NCBI GenBank assembly: GCA_035631035.1
Contig: DASQJL010000015.1
Span: 1 to 62,823 of the forward strand
Direction: 5' to 3'
DNA length: 62,823 bases
Source: Candidatus Binatia bacterium
GTDB lineage: Bacteria; Eisenbacteria; RBG-16-71-46; SZUA-252
Of this stretch, positions 8,898-17,381 are shown piece after piece. Under the pieces are notes generated by a model, which saw only the letters and a list, made by a program, of their open reading frames with translations, was not told the origin of the DNA and did not search any database. Position numbers and translations under genes: made by a program. How positions within the stretch are numbered: position 1 is the stretch's first letter; every line of letters starts with the position of its first letter.

Positions 8898-9815
8898 GTG
8901 ACTCGCGCGCGCCCGCGCCGTCGGGTTCTCCTCTTCTTCATCGATGGGATCGGGGTCGGCTCGAGCGACGCCTCGATCAACCCCCTCGTCTCGCTCGACC
9001 GTCCCGTGCTCCGCCTGACCGAACGTGAAACGCCGCGTTCCGCGGCCGCGGGCGCTCCCGCCAGCGCCCGGGGCGTGGACGCCTCGCTGGGCATCCCCGG
9101 GCTCCCCCAGAGCGCGACGGGGCAGACCACGATCCTCACCGGCGTGAACGCGCCCGCGGCGATGGGACGGCACGTCTCGGGCTTACCCGGACCGACCCTC
9201 CGGCGGATCCTGGCCGAGAGCTCCCTTCTGAAAGAGCTGGCCGAGCGTGGACTCGACGCCACGTTCCTGAACGCGTTCGGGCCGCGCTTCTTCGAGGCCG
9301 AGCCGCGGCATCGCCGCCTCTCGGCGACCACGCTGGCGACCCTGGCCGCGGGCGTGAAGCTGAGGACCTGGGAGGATCTGACGGAGGGGCGCGCGGTCGT
9401 GCACGACCTCACCCACTGGCGCATGCGCGACTACGGCTTCGATCTCCCGCGCCGCGAGCCGGAGGAGGCGGGCGCGATCATCGCGCGCGAGGCGATGCGG
9501 GCCGACTTCTCGCTGTTCGAATACTTCGAGACCGACCGCGCCGCGCACGCGATGGACCGCGCGGCCGCCGACCGCTGCCTGGACGACCTGAGCGCCGCGC
9601 TCGAGACGGTGCTGAGCCAGGCCGATCTTCGCGAGCTTCTCGTGCTCGTCGTGAGCGACCACGGAAATCTGGAAGACTTGCGGGTGAAGACGCACACGAA
9701 GAATCCGGCCTTCTTCGCGGCGTGGGGGGCATGGGACGGCCTCCCGGAGCCGCGAAGCCTGCTCGATATCGCTCCGCTGGTCCGGGAGGCCCTGGGCGCT
9801 ACTGCAGGCGCTTGA
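8898..9815 (+). CDS. Metalloenzyme of the alkaline-phosphatase/phosphopentomutase superfamily
   Basis: Resembles the short proteins annotated as metalloenzyme-domain or phosphopentomutase-like. VLLFFIDGIGVGSSD is the first metal site, GIPGLPQSATGQTTILTGVNA carries the nucleophile Thr region (S-A-T-G-Q-T), YFETDRAAHAMD and VLVVSDHGNLEDLRVKTHTKNP give the remaining Asp/His metal ligands. These are the marks of the phosphoglycerate mutase/phosphopentomutase branch, though it is shorter than true DeoB and the substrate is unknown. The start is uncertain: GTG 8898 begins just before the conserved domain, ATG 8859 is an alternative, and neither has a Shine-Dalgarno sequence. Expression is probably sigma-54-dependent because of the promoter at 8765. 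It overlaps the convergent PpiC gene by 17 nt. Confidence 0.8.
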   Translation: MTRARPRRRVLLFFIDGIGVGSSDASINPLVSLDRPVLRLTERETPRSAAAGAPASARGVDASLGIPGLPQSATGQTTILTGVNAPAAMGRHVSGLPGPTLRRILAESSLLKELAERGLDATFLNAFGPRFFEAEPRHRRLSATTLATLAAGVKLRTWEDLTEGRAVVHDLTHWRMRDYGFDLPRREPEEAGAIIAREAMRADFSLFEYFETDRAAHAMDRAAADRCLDDLSAALETVLSQADLRELLVLVVSDHGNLEDLRVKTHTKNPAFFAAWGAWDGLPEPRSLLDIAPLVREALGATAGA

Positions 9816-10350
9816 TGATGTGGTAGCCGAAGGGGCTCGCCGTCTGATCGTAATCGGCGATCCCGATCTCGCCCACCTGCAGCTTGAATCCCACGTTGCC
9901 GAAGGCGGGCACCATCGAGTCGCGGGAATACTCCCCCTGCGCCGGCGGCACGCCGGTTCCGCTCATCTTGTAGATCCCCGGAGGGGAATCGTCCGTGTAC
10001 TTCTCCACGAGCGCATCGTAGTCCTCGCCCTTCTTCGCGCGCTCGAGGATCTCGTAGGCCAGCTTCTTCGCCTCGTCGCGGCTCCGGGTGATGTTCTTCC
10101 CCGGGACCGATCCCGAGAAACCGATCAGGATGTGCTGCACGGTGATGTGCGCCGGCGCGGGCATCGTCGTACCGCTCGGCGTCGGGGTCGGGGCCGCAGC
10201 CATGGGAGTCTCCTTCGCGGGCGGGGCGGTCGAGTCGCTGCTCACCGTCGCCGCCGAGTGCTCGGTCTTGGCGCAGCCGAGCGCCGGGATGAGAAGCAGG
10301 GCGGCCAGGACGGCGGCGCGCGGCGGTGACGTGTGCGGATGGTGAGTCAT
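9799..10350 (-). CDS. PpiC/parvulin-type peptidylprolyl isomerase lipoprotein
   Basis: Predicted periplasm-facing, lipid-anchored proline isomerase. The signal LAALLLIPALGC ends in a lipobox (Cys26). A Thr/Pro/Ala-rich linker of about 40 residues follows, then a parvulin domain: ITVQHILIGFSGS, RSRDEAKKLAYEILERAKKGEDYDALVEKYTDDS, YSRDSMVPAFGNVGFKLQVGEIG and the C-terminal SPFGYHIIKRLQ. The 183 residues hold just one isomerase domain, without SurA-like chaperone arms, so a foldase for secreted proteins is the likely role. Confidence 0.9.
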   Translation of the reverse strand: MTHHPHTSPPRAAVLAALLLIPALGCAKTEHSAATVSSDSTAPPAKETPMAAAPTPTPSGTTMPAPAHITVQHILIGFSGSVPGKNITRSRDEAKKLAYEILERAKKGEDYDALVEKYTDDSPPGIYKMSGTGVPPAQGEYSRDSMVPAFGNVGFKLQVGEIGIADYDQTASPFGYHIIKRLQ

Positions 10351-10390
10351 TCCTGTGCCTCCGAAACGGGAACGCGAGCGGACGCGCCGC

Positions 10391-11038
10391 TCAGAAGATG
10401 AGAACCGCCGACGCCAGGACCGTCGTGAACCCCTTGGCGGAGATGACGGCGGACTGGGTCACGTTGAACGTGCGGACGATCTCGCCCGAGATCTTGAAGA
10501 CCTGCTCCTTCTCGTCCCAGTTGGCGTTCTCGTCGAACTCGACGCCGAGGGTCGACGCGAGCATGGACGCCGCCATGTCCTCGGCGAAGTCGCCCGCCAC
10601 CTCGTCGGTCTGCCCGTACGCGTGGTGCTCGCTCAGGTAGCCGTAGCGGTTCTTGTCGGCGGGCAGCGCGCAGCCGATCGAGGCCGCGATGAGGCGGCGC
10701 ATCTCGTTCGACGCGATCCGCGCCATGACGCAGAAGGCGATGCTCCCCGGGGCGATCAGCTTGAACCCCTCGTCCTTGGGGATGATCTTGCAGTTCGGCG
10801 GAAAGATGCTCGAGACGTGGACCAGGTTCAGCTTCTCGATCCCGGCGTCTTTCAGCGCCAGCTCGAACGACCGGAGCTCGTCGCGATGGCTCCCGACGCC
10901 CTTCGTGAAGAAGATCTTCGTCGGGACGAGCGACAGGCCCGCCAGGGGGGCGCGCCGCTCGACTTCGGGGAATCCTCCCGGTCCGCCGGTTTCGACGGCC
11001 GAGGCGCCCGGCGGATTGGGATCGGTGGTTCGCTTCAT
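10391..11038 (-). CDS. pdaD: Pyruvoyl-dependent arginine decarboxylase
   Basis: Decarboxylates arginine to agmatine, first step of a polyamine route. The 215-residue proenzyme contains [22 protein letters not shown], then [13 protein letters not shown] where self-cleavage between Ser76 and Ser77 would create the pyruvoyl group, [15 protein letters not shown] and the C-terminal [15 protein letters not shown]. These match the archaeal/bacterial PvlArgDC family. A Pro/Gly-rich N-terminal 30 residues precedes the domain. It is 41 nt downstream of the YbbR gene; no agmatinase or agmatine deiminase is in the window. Confidence 0.92.
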   Translation of the reverse strand: MKRTTDPNPPGASAVETGGPGGFPEVERRAPLAGLSLVPTKIFFTKGVGSHRDELRSFELALKDAGIEKLNLVHVSSIFPPNCKIIPKDEGFKLIAPGSIAFCVMARIASNEMRRLIAASIGCALPADKNRYGYLSEHHAYGQTDEVAGDFAEDMAASMLASTLGVEFDENANWDEKEQVFKISGEIVRTFNVTQSAVISAKGFTTVLASAVLIF

Positions 11039-11079
11039 CGTGATGCGGTCTCCTTGGTGATCGTGCCCGGGCTTCGCGC

Positions 11080-11799
11080 TCAGGAGCCGCCGGGAGTTCC
11101 GGGCGGCGCCTCGTCGGCGGCGGTCTTCGCGAAGCGGACGGTCACGAGGCAGCGGCGCGGCTCGACCGAGAGCCGCAGCGGGCCAGGATCGATCTCGACC
11201 TGGCGCTGGATTTTCTCGCGTTCTCCCGTGATGTCAATTGGAAGCGTGCTGAGGGAGTCGAGCGGCCCCACGACCGACCGGGGCCCCCGGACCTCCACCG
11301 ACTCCGGAACGGCGACGGCGGGCCCCGAGAGCTCGTACCCCGCGGCCGGCGCGCCGGTCAGGCGCAGCGCCACCCGGACGCGCTTCTGGCGCTTCGGCTC
11401 GATGACCAGGTCCACGGCCCGCGGCTCCTCCACCTCGGTCACGGCGACGAGCTTGGAGAGCTCGGGCGGGAGCGCTTTCCCCGCCACGTCGTCGGCGGTG
11501 ATCGTCGAGCGGAACGGCCCCGGCGCGGCGTGCGCCAGGTCCACGGGCAGGTAGGGGCTGGTGAGCCCCAGGCGGATCAGATCCTTCCACTTCCCCCGGA
11601 TCTTCACGCCGACCCGCTCGGGCGGATGCCCGCTCACGGCGAGCGAGTCGGGAAGGCCGGTCAGCGTGAGCGGGATCTGGAGGATCGACTCGCGCTGCTG
11701 CTCGGTCACGACGTGCGCGTAGAGCAGGAGCGCCAGCACCAGCGACGCCAGCTTCAGCCCGAGATTCCCGAAGAGGATTTCGCGGATGCGGGCCGCCAT
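11080..11799 (-). CDS. YbbR-domain membrane-anchored protein
   Basis: The N-terminus [34 protein letters not shown] is a typical YbbR start: an amphipathic helix and one membrane segment. It is followed by two YbbR-type beta domains (about 40-130 and 135-220), seen as repeated [19 protein letters not shown] and [19 protein letters not shown] strands. In many bacteria YbbR (CdaR) regulates the diadenylate cyclase CdaA and is coded beside cdaA and glmM. Neither is present here, so a role in c-di-AMP control is only possible. 239 residues. Confidence 0.85.
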   Translation of the reverse strand: MAARIREILFGNLGLKLASLVLALLLYAHVVTEQQRESILQIPLTLTGLPDSLAVSGHPPERVGVKIRGKWKDLIRLGLTSPYLPVDLAHAAPGPFRSTITADDVAGKALPPELSKLVAVTEVEEPRAVDLVIEPKRQKRVRVALRLTGAPAAGYELSGPAVAVPESVEVRGPRSVVGPLDSLSTLPIDITGEREKIQRQVEIDPGPLRLSVEPRRCLVTVRFAKTAADEAPPGTPGGS

Positions 11800-11805
11800 C
11801 GGCCG

Positions 11806-12366
11806 CTAGAAGCCCGAGGCCCCGGGCGTCCCCAGCTCCACCCAGTATTTGGTCCCGCGCGGGTCCACCTGGTCCACGCTCCGGCCGCTGACGACCGAGA
11901 ACTTGAGCCCCGCGTTGGCGGGCACGTCGGGAAAGTAGATCCATCCTTCGTCGGGACCGTCCAGCCAGAGGAGGCGCGTGCCGCTGAAGCGGATGTCGCC
12001 GCCGTCGGGAACGGTGCGCACGGCCTTCTCGCGCGTTCCCGGGAAGAGCCAGAGGAGCGGTCCCCCTTCGAGGTAATAGAAGTACTGGAGCGAGTCCACG
12101 GTCCCCTCGTGGCGCTCGATCGGCAGGATCGCGATGAAATCCCCGCCCCGCCGAAGGAGGAGCACGTTGCCCGCGACGAGATGAAGGCGGATGTTGTGGA
12201 CCTTGCCGGGGCGGCCGGGGATCGAATCGGGCACTTCCTCCAGCAGGTGCACCAGCCGGACCGACGCGCTTCCGACGGCCGCGCGCGCGGGCGCCGCGGC
12301 GGACGCGAGGGCGGCGGCGATCGCGACCGAGAGGAATGCGGCGGCGGCGATGCGGCGGAAGGGCAT
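11806..12366 (-). CDS. Secreted protein of unknown function
   Basis: I do not recognise the family. A clear signal peptide (IAAAAFLSVAIAAALASAAAPARA) is followed by about 155 residues with beta-rich, alternating hydrophobic patterns: VRLVHLLEEVPD, VHNIRLHLVAGNVLLLRRGGDFIAILP, YFYYLEGGPLLWLFPG, RLLWLDGPDEGWIYFPD and TKYWVELGTPG at the end. It has no cysteines and no membrane segment after the signal. It starts the minus-strand run with YbbR (6 nt gap), arginine decarboxylase and PpiC. No Shine-Dalgarno sequence is obvious. Confidence 0.75.
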   Translation of the reverse strand: MPFRRIAAAAFLSVAIAAALASAAAPARAAVGSASVRLVHLLEEVPDSIPGRPGKVHNIRLHLVAGNVLLLRRGGDFIAILPIERHEGTVDSLQYFYYLEGGPLLWLFPGTREKAVRTVPDGGDIRFSGTRLLWLDGPDEGWIYFPDVPANAGLKFSVVSGRSVDQVDPRGTKYWVELGTPGASGF

Positions 12367-12432
12367 GGCCTTCGAGTCTCACACGCGCGTTCCGGACCGG
12401 TCAACGGAAACTGCCTCGCGGCGCGGCTTTCC

Positions 12433-12462
12433 TTGACGCGCGCGGGCGCTTCCCCGCACGCT
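12433..12462 (+). promoter_or_regulatory. Probable leaderless promoter of the OGG1-type glycosylase
   Basis: TTGACG (12433-12438), an 18-bp spacer and a weak -10 CACGCT (12457-12462) lie so that the GTG start begins 6 nt after the -10 box. The spacing is the same as for rsgA and the M6 protease, which supports a leaderless transcript although the -10 is poor. Confidence 0.4.
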
Positions 12463-12468
12463 TGCGGC

Positions 12469-13320
12469 GTGCTCCACCGCCTCCCCGTGAAGGGCCCCCT
12501 CGACCTCGCGCTCACCTTCGCCTGCGGGCAGGCGTTCCGCTGGCGCCTGGAGGACGGGACGTGGTCCGGCGTCGTCGCGGGCGCCGAGGCTCGCATTACA
12601 TGGGAAGAGCCCGGCTCGGCGCTCCGGATCGACACGCGCGGCGCCGATCCCGGCGCGGCGGCGTGGGTGCGCTATCTCCGGCTCGACGAAGATCCCCGCG
12701 TCCACCTCGAGGGTGCCGAGCCGCTCCGCGCCCTGCCCGGATTCGAGCCGCTCCTCGGCCTCCGGCTCCTTCGCCAGGAGCCGTGGGAGGCGCTGGCCTC
12801 CTTCATCGGCTCCGCGGCCGCCAACATCCCGAAGATCACGGCCGGCGTCGAGGGGCTGGCCGCGCGCTTCGGCCCGCCGATCGCGGGCAGCGACAGGCGC
12901 GCCTTTCCGCCCGCCGCCGCCATCGCGCGCCGCCGCGAGCGCGACCTTCGCGCCGTCGGGCTCGGCTTCCGCGCCCCCTACCTCCTCCAGACGGCGCGGC
13001 GTCTGGACAGTGCGCCGCTCGACTGGGACGCGCTCCGCGAAGGGCCGATCGAGGAGGCGCGCGCGCGGCTGATCGAGCTGCCCGGAGTCGGCGCCAAGAT
13101 CGCCGACTGCGTGCTCCTCTTCGGCCTCGGGAGGCTGGACGCGTATCCGGTCGACCGCTGGATCCGGCGTGCGACGCTGGAGCTGGCGGGCCGGACCCGC
13201 GCGAACGACCGCGAGCTGGAGGCGTGGGCGCGGCGGCTGGGCCCGGGCCGGGGCTACCTGCAGCAGATCCTCTTCCACCTGCGGCGGACCGGAGGGCCGT
13301 TTCCGCCGCTCGATCCGTGA
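12469..13320 (+). CDS. ogg: 8-oxoguanine DNA glycosylase/AP lyase, OGG1 type
   Basis: Removes 8-oxoguanine from DNA and nicks the abasic site. The N-terminal TBP-like domain shows LALTFACGQAFRWR and the helix domain has LGLRLLRQEPWEALASFI and ANIPKI. The helix-hairpin-helix LPGVGAKIADCVLLFGL carries the catalytic lysine Lys210, and Asp229 in AYPVDRWIRR is the second catalytic residue. The length of 283 residues fits bacterial OGG1 homologues. The GTG at 12469 has no Shine-Dalgarno sequence and sits 36 nt after a TTGACG box. The stop overlaps the following gene by GTGA. Confidence 0.92.
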   Translation: MLHRLPVKGPLDLALTFACGQAFRWRLEDGTWSGVVAGAEARITWEEPGSALRIDTRGADPGAAAWVRYLRLDEDPRVHLEGAEPLRALPGFEPLLGLRLLRQEPWEALASFIGSAAANIPKITAGVEGLAARFGPPIAGSDRRAFPPAAAIARRRERDLRAVGLGFRAPYLLQTARRLDSAPLDWDALREGPIEEARARLIELPGVGAKIADCVLLFGLGRLDAYPVDRWIRRATLELAGRTRANDRELEAWARRLGPGRGYLQQILFHLRRTGGPFPPLDP

Positions 13321-13979
13321 GCCGGGACGCGGTCGCCCTCTTCGCGAAGGCGCCCCGCCCCGGGTCGGTCAAGACGCGGCTCTCGCCGCCCCTTTCGCCC
13401 GACGAAGCCGCAGCGGTCGCGCGCGCCTGCCTCGAAGCGACCCTGCGCCGCTTTCCCGCCGCCGTCCCGGCCTCGTGGACGCTCTTCCTCGACGGCGCGC
13501 TCGAGCCCTGGCTGGCGCGGCTCGCGGCCGATCGCGGGGTCGCCGTCGCGTCCCAGGGCGGCGGCGACCTGGGGGCGCGCCTCGCCCGCGCGTTCCGGGC
13601 CCTCCATGACGGCGGCGCGCGGCGCGCCGTGGCGATCGGCGCGGACAGCCCCACCCTGGACCCGGCCCGGATCGGCGAGGGGCTCGCGCGTCTCGATGGC
13701 GCGGACGCGGTGCTCGGGCCCGCGCGCGACGGCGGCTACTACCTGATCGGGATCCGGCCGGGGCGCGAGGCGCTATTCGAAGGAATCCCCTGGAGCACGC
13801 CGGGCGTGGCGGAGGCGACGAGGCGGCGCGCGGCGGCATCGGGCTGGACGATGGCGGAGCTGCCGGAGTGGTACGACGTGGACGATGCCGGGGATCTGCT
13901 GCGCGCGGCGGAGGACGCCGCGGAATGTCCCGAGCTGGCGCGGGTCGTCGCCGCGCTTTGGGTCCGGCTGCGAGCCTAG
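13317..13979 (+). CDS. Glycosyltransferase-like protein, TIGR04282/DUF2064 family
   Basis: A small GT-A-fold protein of the family annotated as rSAM/selenodomain-associated transferase 1 or DUF2064. VALFAKAPRPGSVKTRLSPPLSPDEAA is the nucleotide-binding start. GDLGARLARAFRAL, VAIGADSPTLDPARI and VLGPARDGGYYLIGIR are the diagnostic motifs, and WSTPGVAEATRRRA and WYDVDDAGDLLR close the domain. 220 residues. It follows the glycosylase through a GTGA overlap, so they are co-transcribed, with no obvious functional link. It converges on the TPR gene with a 4-nt overlap. Confidence 0.88.
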   Translation: MSRDAVALFAKAPRPGSVKTRLSPPLSPDEAAAVARACLEATLRRFPAAVPASWTLFLDGALEPWLARLAADRGVAVASQGGGDLGARLARAFRALHDGGARRAVAIGADSPTLDPARIGEGLARLDGADAVLGPARDGGYYLIGIRPGREALFEGIPWSTPGVAEATRRRAAASGWTMAELPEWYDVDDAGDLLRAAEDAAECPELARVVAALWVRLRA

Positions 13980-14821
13980 GGGCTCTGCTTCAGCTGGTTC
14001 AGCTCGTCCCGGATCGCCGCGGAGTGCGTTCCGCTGGGCTCGAGCTGGAGGTAGCGCTCCCAGGCCTTGATGGCGCCCGGCTTGTCCCCGGTCGCGGCGC
14101 TCACGACGCCGAGATTGAGCCAGGCGTTCCGATGATCGGGATGCTCCTTCGTGACGCGAAGCATCTCCTCCTTCGCCTTCGCGTCCTGTCCCATGCTGTG
14201 GTAGGCGATCGCGCGATCCACGCGCACGTCGGCGTTCTTGGGATCCTTCTCGAGGGCCGTCGTGTAGTGCCCGATCGCCCGGTCCCACTGCTGGGAATCG
14301 AACTCGAGATTGCCGAGGCCGATGTTCGCCTGGAGATCCTTCGGGTCCATCATGAGCGCGGAGTTGTACTTCTGCACCGCGGCCGCGATGTCGGGAGGCA
14401 TCTGTCCGCCGGCCATGCCGGCGCCCATTCCGCCCGGCGCGGCACCCATCCCCGTTCCGCCCGGCGGGCCGCCCATGCCGCCGCCTTCACCGCCGCCGGC
14501 GCCGGCCATCACGTCCGCCGGACCCTTGGGCGCGCCGCCGCTCGCTCCCGTCCCGACGCCGGAGCGGAGCGCATAGCCCACGGCGCCGCCGACGACGAGA
14601 CCGACCACGAGATAGACCCAGGGAGAGCTCGCCGCGCGCGCGGGAGCGCGCCGCGGACCCGCGGCGACGTTCAGCCGCTTGCCCGGCGCGGGCGCCGAGG
14701 CGGAGCCCGAGGGATGCGGCACGAGGTAGGCCCCGCACGCGTCGCAGCGCGTGAATCCCTCGGGGAGCCTCTCGCCGCAGCGCGGGCAGGTGACCAGGTT
14801 GGCGTCCATGCGAGCCGCCAT
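13976..14821 (-). CDS. Zinc-ribbon, single-pass membrane TPR protein
   Basis: The N-terminus holds a zinc ribbon (CPRCGERLPEGFTRCDACG), then a linker and one membrane segment (WVYLVVGLVVGGAVGYAL). A Gly/Met-rich low-complexity stretch of about 55 residues leads into three or four tetratricopeptide repeats (AVQKYNSALMMDPKDLQANIGLGNLEF, AIGHYTTALEKDPKN and AIKAWERYLQLEPS units). Such proteins act as scaffolds; no partner can be named. Two ATGs (14821 and 14809) are close; the second starts directly before the zinc ribbon. About 281 residues. Confidence 0.85.
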   Translation of the reverse strand: MAARMDANLVTCPRCGERLPEGFTRCDACGAYLVPHPSGSASAPAPGKRLNVAAGPRRAPARAASSPWVYLVVGLVVGGAVGYALRSGVGTGASGGAPKGPADVMAGAGGGEGGGMGGPPGGTGMGAAPGGMGAGMAGGQMPPDIAAAVQKYNSALMMDPKDLQANIGLGNLEFDSQQWDRAIGHYTTALEKDPKNADVRVDRAIAYHSMGQDAKAKEEMLRVTKEHPDHRNAWLNLGVVSAATGDKPGAIKAWERYLQLEPSGTHSAAIRDELNQLKQSP

Positions 14822-14888
14822 TCTAGCCGCACCGGGGTCCGGATACAACGCGCGATCCGGATCCGCCCCGCCGCCGCGGCATCGGGGC

Positions 14889-14918
14889 TTGTCGCTGGCC
14901 CGGCGCCGCGGCTATGCT
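14889..14918 (+). promoter_or_regulatory. Probable leaderless promoter of rsgA
   Basis: TTGTCG (14889-14894), an 18-bp spacer and TATGCT (14913-14918) precede the conserved coding sequence. The codon 6 nt after the -10 box is ATC (14925). The same -35/-10/start geometry is seen before the OGG1 gene and the M6 protease. Confidence 0.45.
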
Positions 14919-14924
14919 CCCGCC

Positions 14925-15848
14925 ATCGTACCGACCACGCCGACAACCGCACGACCGACGGTCCTCCAAGTCTACGGCGTCACCGCGCTCATCTGGGACG
15001 GGCAGACGATCCGCGAGGCGACCCTGGCCACCCGCCTCAAGGCCGACGCGGACCCCTCCCTCTCGAGCTCGCTTGCCGTGGGGGACGAGGTCGCGCTGGA
15101 GGAGGGATCGCCGCCCCGCATCGTGTCGGTGGCGCCGCGGCGCACGCGCCTCGAGCGCGCGGCGACCGGCTCGCGAGGCCGGGAGCTGACGCAGGTGATC
15201 GCGGCGAACGCCGATCAGACGGTGATCGTCTCGTCGTTCGACGATCCCCCGTTCCGGCCCGGCCTGATCGACCGATGGACGCTGCTCGCGCTGCGCGGCG
15301 GCATGGAGCCGGTGCTCTGCCTCAACAAGGTGGACCTGGCCTCGACCGAGGCCGCGCGCCGCGTCGTGCTCGAGGCGAACATCCCGCTCGAGACGATCTA
15401 CGTGAGCGCGAAGACCGACGAGGGGCTGGAGACGCTCCGCGCCCAGCTGGCGGGCCGGTCCACGGTGTTCGTGGGGCACTCGGGCGTGGGCAAGTCGTCC
15501 CTCCTGCGCCGGCTGATTCCCGACGCCGAAGCGGCCACCGGCGAGCTCAGCGAGCGCACGAGGAAGGGGAAGCACACCACGACCAGCTCGCGCCTCTACC
15601 CGCTGCCCGAGGGGGGCCTCCTGATCGACACGCCGGGCGTCCGGAGCGTCGTCCTCGGCCGCACCTCGGCGGACGAGGTGGCCGGCGTCTTCGGCGAGAT
15701 CGCGCACGCGCCTCCCTGCCGCTTCCGTCCCTGCACGCACCGGACGGAGCCGGGGTGCGCCGTTCTGGCCGGCCTCCAGTCGGGCGCGGTTCCCCGCGCG
15801 GTGTACCAGCGCTACCGGAAGCTCCTCGAAGAGGTGGAGCTTCCATGA
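14925..15848 (+). CDS. rsgA: Ribosome small-subunit biogenesis GTPase RsgA
   Basis: Circularly permuted GTPase acting in late 30S maturation. An OB-fold N-domain (LQVYGVTALIWDGQTIREAT) is followed by NKVD (G4) before the P-loop GHSGVGKSSLLRR, the TTTSS switch and DTPG (G3), which is the permuted order typical of RsgA. The C-terminal zinc site is CRFRPCTHRTEPGCAV. The start is uncertain. The frame stays open upstream, but a TTG at 14889 would be the -35 box of the likely promoter, and no ATG, GTG or TTG lies between that and the OB fold. An AUC start at 14925 on a leaderless transcript is a possibility, ATG 14808 another. It overlaps the next gene by ATGA. Confidence 0.92.
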   Translation: MVPTTPTTARPTVLQVYGVTALIWDGQTIREATLATRLKADADPSLSSSLAVGDEVALEEGSPPRIVSVAPRRTRLERAATGSRGRELTQVIAANADQTVIVSSFDDPPFRPGLIDRWTLLALRGGMEPVLCLNKVDLASTEAARRVVLEANIPLETIYVSAKTDEGLETLRAQLAGRSTVFVGHSGVGKSSLLRRLIPDAEAATGELSERTRKGKHTTTSSRLYPLPEGGLLIDTPGVRSVVLGRTSADEVAGVFGEIAHAPPCRFRPCTHRTEPGCAVLAGLQSGAVPRAVYQRYRKLLEEVELP

Positions 15849-17368
15849 CGGGCGGCGGCATGGCCGGTCCCTCTTTGGCCGCGGCCCGAATCGGCCCCGA
15901 GGAGGTCGTGGAGCGCCTCGGCGAGCTGATGATCGTCGGGGTCCCCGGGACGGCGATGACGCCGGAGGTCGAGGCGCGCCTGCGCGCGATCGCCCCGTCC
16001 GGCGTGATCTTCTTCGCGAGCAACTTCGCCGACGCGGGCGGTGCGGCGCGCTACGCTCGCGCCGCGCACGCGGTGGTGGGCACGCCCGATCTCCCCGCCC
16101 TCGTCGCGGCCGACGAGGAGGGGGGCATGGTCAGCCAGCTCTCGGGCTTCTGGGAGGTGCCCCCCTCGGCGCGCGCGGTCGCCTCCTCGGGCGGGCCGCC
16201 CCTGGTGAAGGATCTCGCGGCGCGCACCGCGCGCCGGTTGCTGGCCCTGGGCGTGAACCTCGACTTCGCGCCGGTCGTGGACATCCACTCCAATGCCCAA
16301 AATCCGGTGATCGGCGTGCGATCGTTCGGGACGGCGCCCTCGCAGGTCACCGCCTGCGGGCGGGCGGCGATCGAGGGCTTCCTCTCGGCGGGCGTGATCC
16401 CGGTCGCCAAGCACTTTCCCGGGCACGGCGACACCTCGCTCGACTCCCACGTGGCGCTGCCGCGGCTGGCCTTGACGATGGAGCAGCTATCCCTCCGGGA
16501 GCTCCGACCCTTCGAGGGCGCGATCCAGGCCGGCGTGCCGATGGTCATGACCGCCCATCTCCTGGTGCCGGCGCTCGACGCCGATCCCGCGCGCACGGCC
16601 ACGCTCTCGCACGCGGTGGTGACGGGGCTGCTTCGCGAGAAGCTCCGGTTCGCCGGGGTGGTCGTGACCGACGCCCTCGAGATGCACGGCGCCACGGCGC
16701 TGGGCGCGCATGGAGAGGTCGCGGTGCGCGCGATCGAGGCGGGGGTGGACCTGCTCCTCTATTCCAAGCTGGAGCCGGGCCCTGAAGAGGCGATGGCCGC
16801 GCTGCGCGCGGCGCTGGAGTCGGGGCGTCTTCTTCCCGATCGGATCGCCGCCTCGATCGCACGGATCCGCGCGCTCCGCGCGGGAAGCGCCGCGCGCCCG
16901 CCGGAGTTCTCGACGGCGCTGGAGCGGGAGGCGCGGGACCTGATTCCGGCGGCGGAGCTGGAGCGGATCGCCGAGGGGGCGGCGCGGGTGCTGAAGCAGG
17001 GCGCGGGAGGGATCCCGCTGCGGCAGCCGGTGGACGTGCTCGAGGTGAATCGGCCCGAGAGCCGCGCCGGGATGGCCGATCTCCTGCGGGCCCACGGCCA
17101 CACCGCCCACGAGCATGGTCCCGTGATGGAGACCTGGCCCCGCCGGATCGAGGGGAGCGCGCTGCTGACGGTGGCCGCGCGGTCGAACGTGTCGCCCGAG
17201 CAGGAGGCGACCGCCCGCGCCTGGCTCCGGCGCTTTCCCGAGACGGTGACGGTCGCGTCGCTCAACCCGCACGTCACCGACGAGTGGCCCGAGGTGCGGA
17301 CGCTGCTCGCCACGTTCGACAACACCCCGGCGAGCCGCCGCGCGCTCGCCAAGCGCCTCGCGGGCTGA
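15845..17368 (+). CDS. nagZ: Glycoside hydrolase family 3, beta-N-acetylhexosaminidase type
   Basis: Cleaves N-acetylglucosamine from muropeptides or similar glycans. The GH3 barrel carries LGVNLDFAPVVDI, the His-Asp dyad motif KHFPGHGDTSLDSH (189-202) and the nucleophile Asp276 in VVVTDALEMHG. The KHFPGHG motif separates hexosaminidases from beta-glucosidases. The C-terminal about 150 residues form an extra domain resembling the GH3 C-terminal alpha/beta part, as in Gram-positive NagZ. There is no signal peptide, so the protein is probably cytoplasmic and used in cell-wall recycling. 507 residues. The ATG overlaps the rsgA stop as ATGA. Confidence 0.9.
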   Translation: MTGGGMAGPSLAAARIGPEEVVERLGELMIVGVPGTAMTPEVEARLRAIAPSGVIFFASNFADAGGAARYARAAHAVVGTPDLPALVAADEEGGMVSQLSGFWEVPPSARAVASSGGPPLVKDLAARTARRLLALGVNLDFAPVVDIHSNAQNPVIGVRSFGTAPSQVTACGRAAIEGFLSAGVIPVAKHFPGHGDTSLDSHVALPRLALTMEQLSLRELRPFEGAIQAGVPMVMTAHLLVPALDADPARTATLSHAVVTGLLREKLRFAGVVVTDALEMHGATALGAHGEVAVRAIEAGVDLLLYSKLEPGPEEAMAALRAALESGRLLPDRIAASIARIRALRAGSAARPPEFSTALEREARDLIPAAELERIAEGAARVLKQGAGGIPLRQPVDVLEVNRPESRAGMADLLRAHGHTAHEHGPVMETWPRRIEGSALLTVAARSNVSPEQEATARAWLRRFPETVTVASLNPHVTDEWPEVRTLLATFDNTPASRRALAKRLAG

Positions 17369-17381
17369 GCGGCCCGTTCCG

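Noticed and set aside
13868-17368. A single 1166-codon frame covering two genes
   Set aside because: It runs out of frame through rsgA before entering the GH3 domain; conserved domains and the ATGA overlap show two genes.
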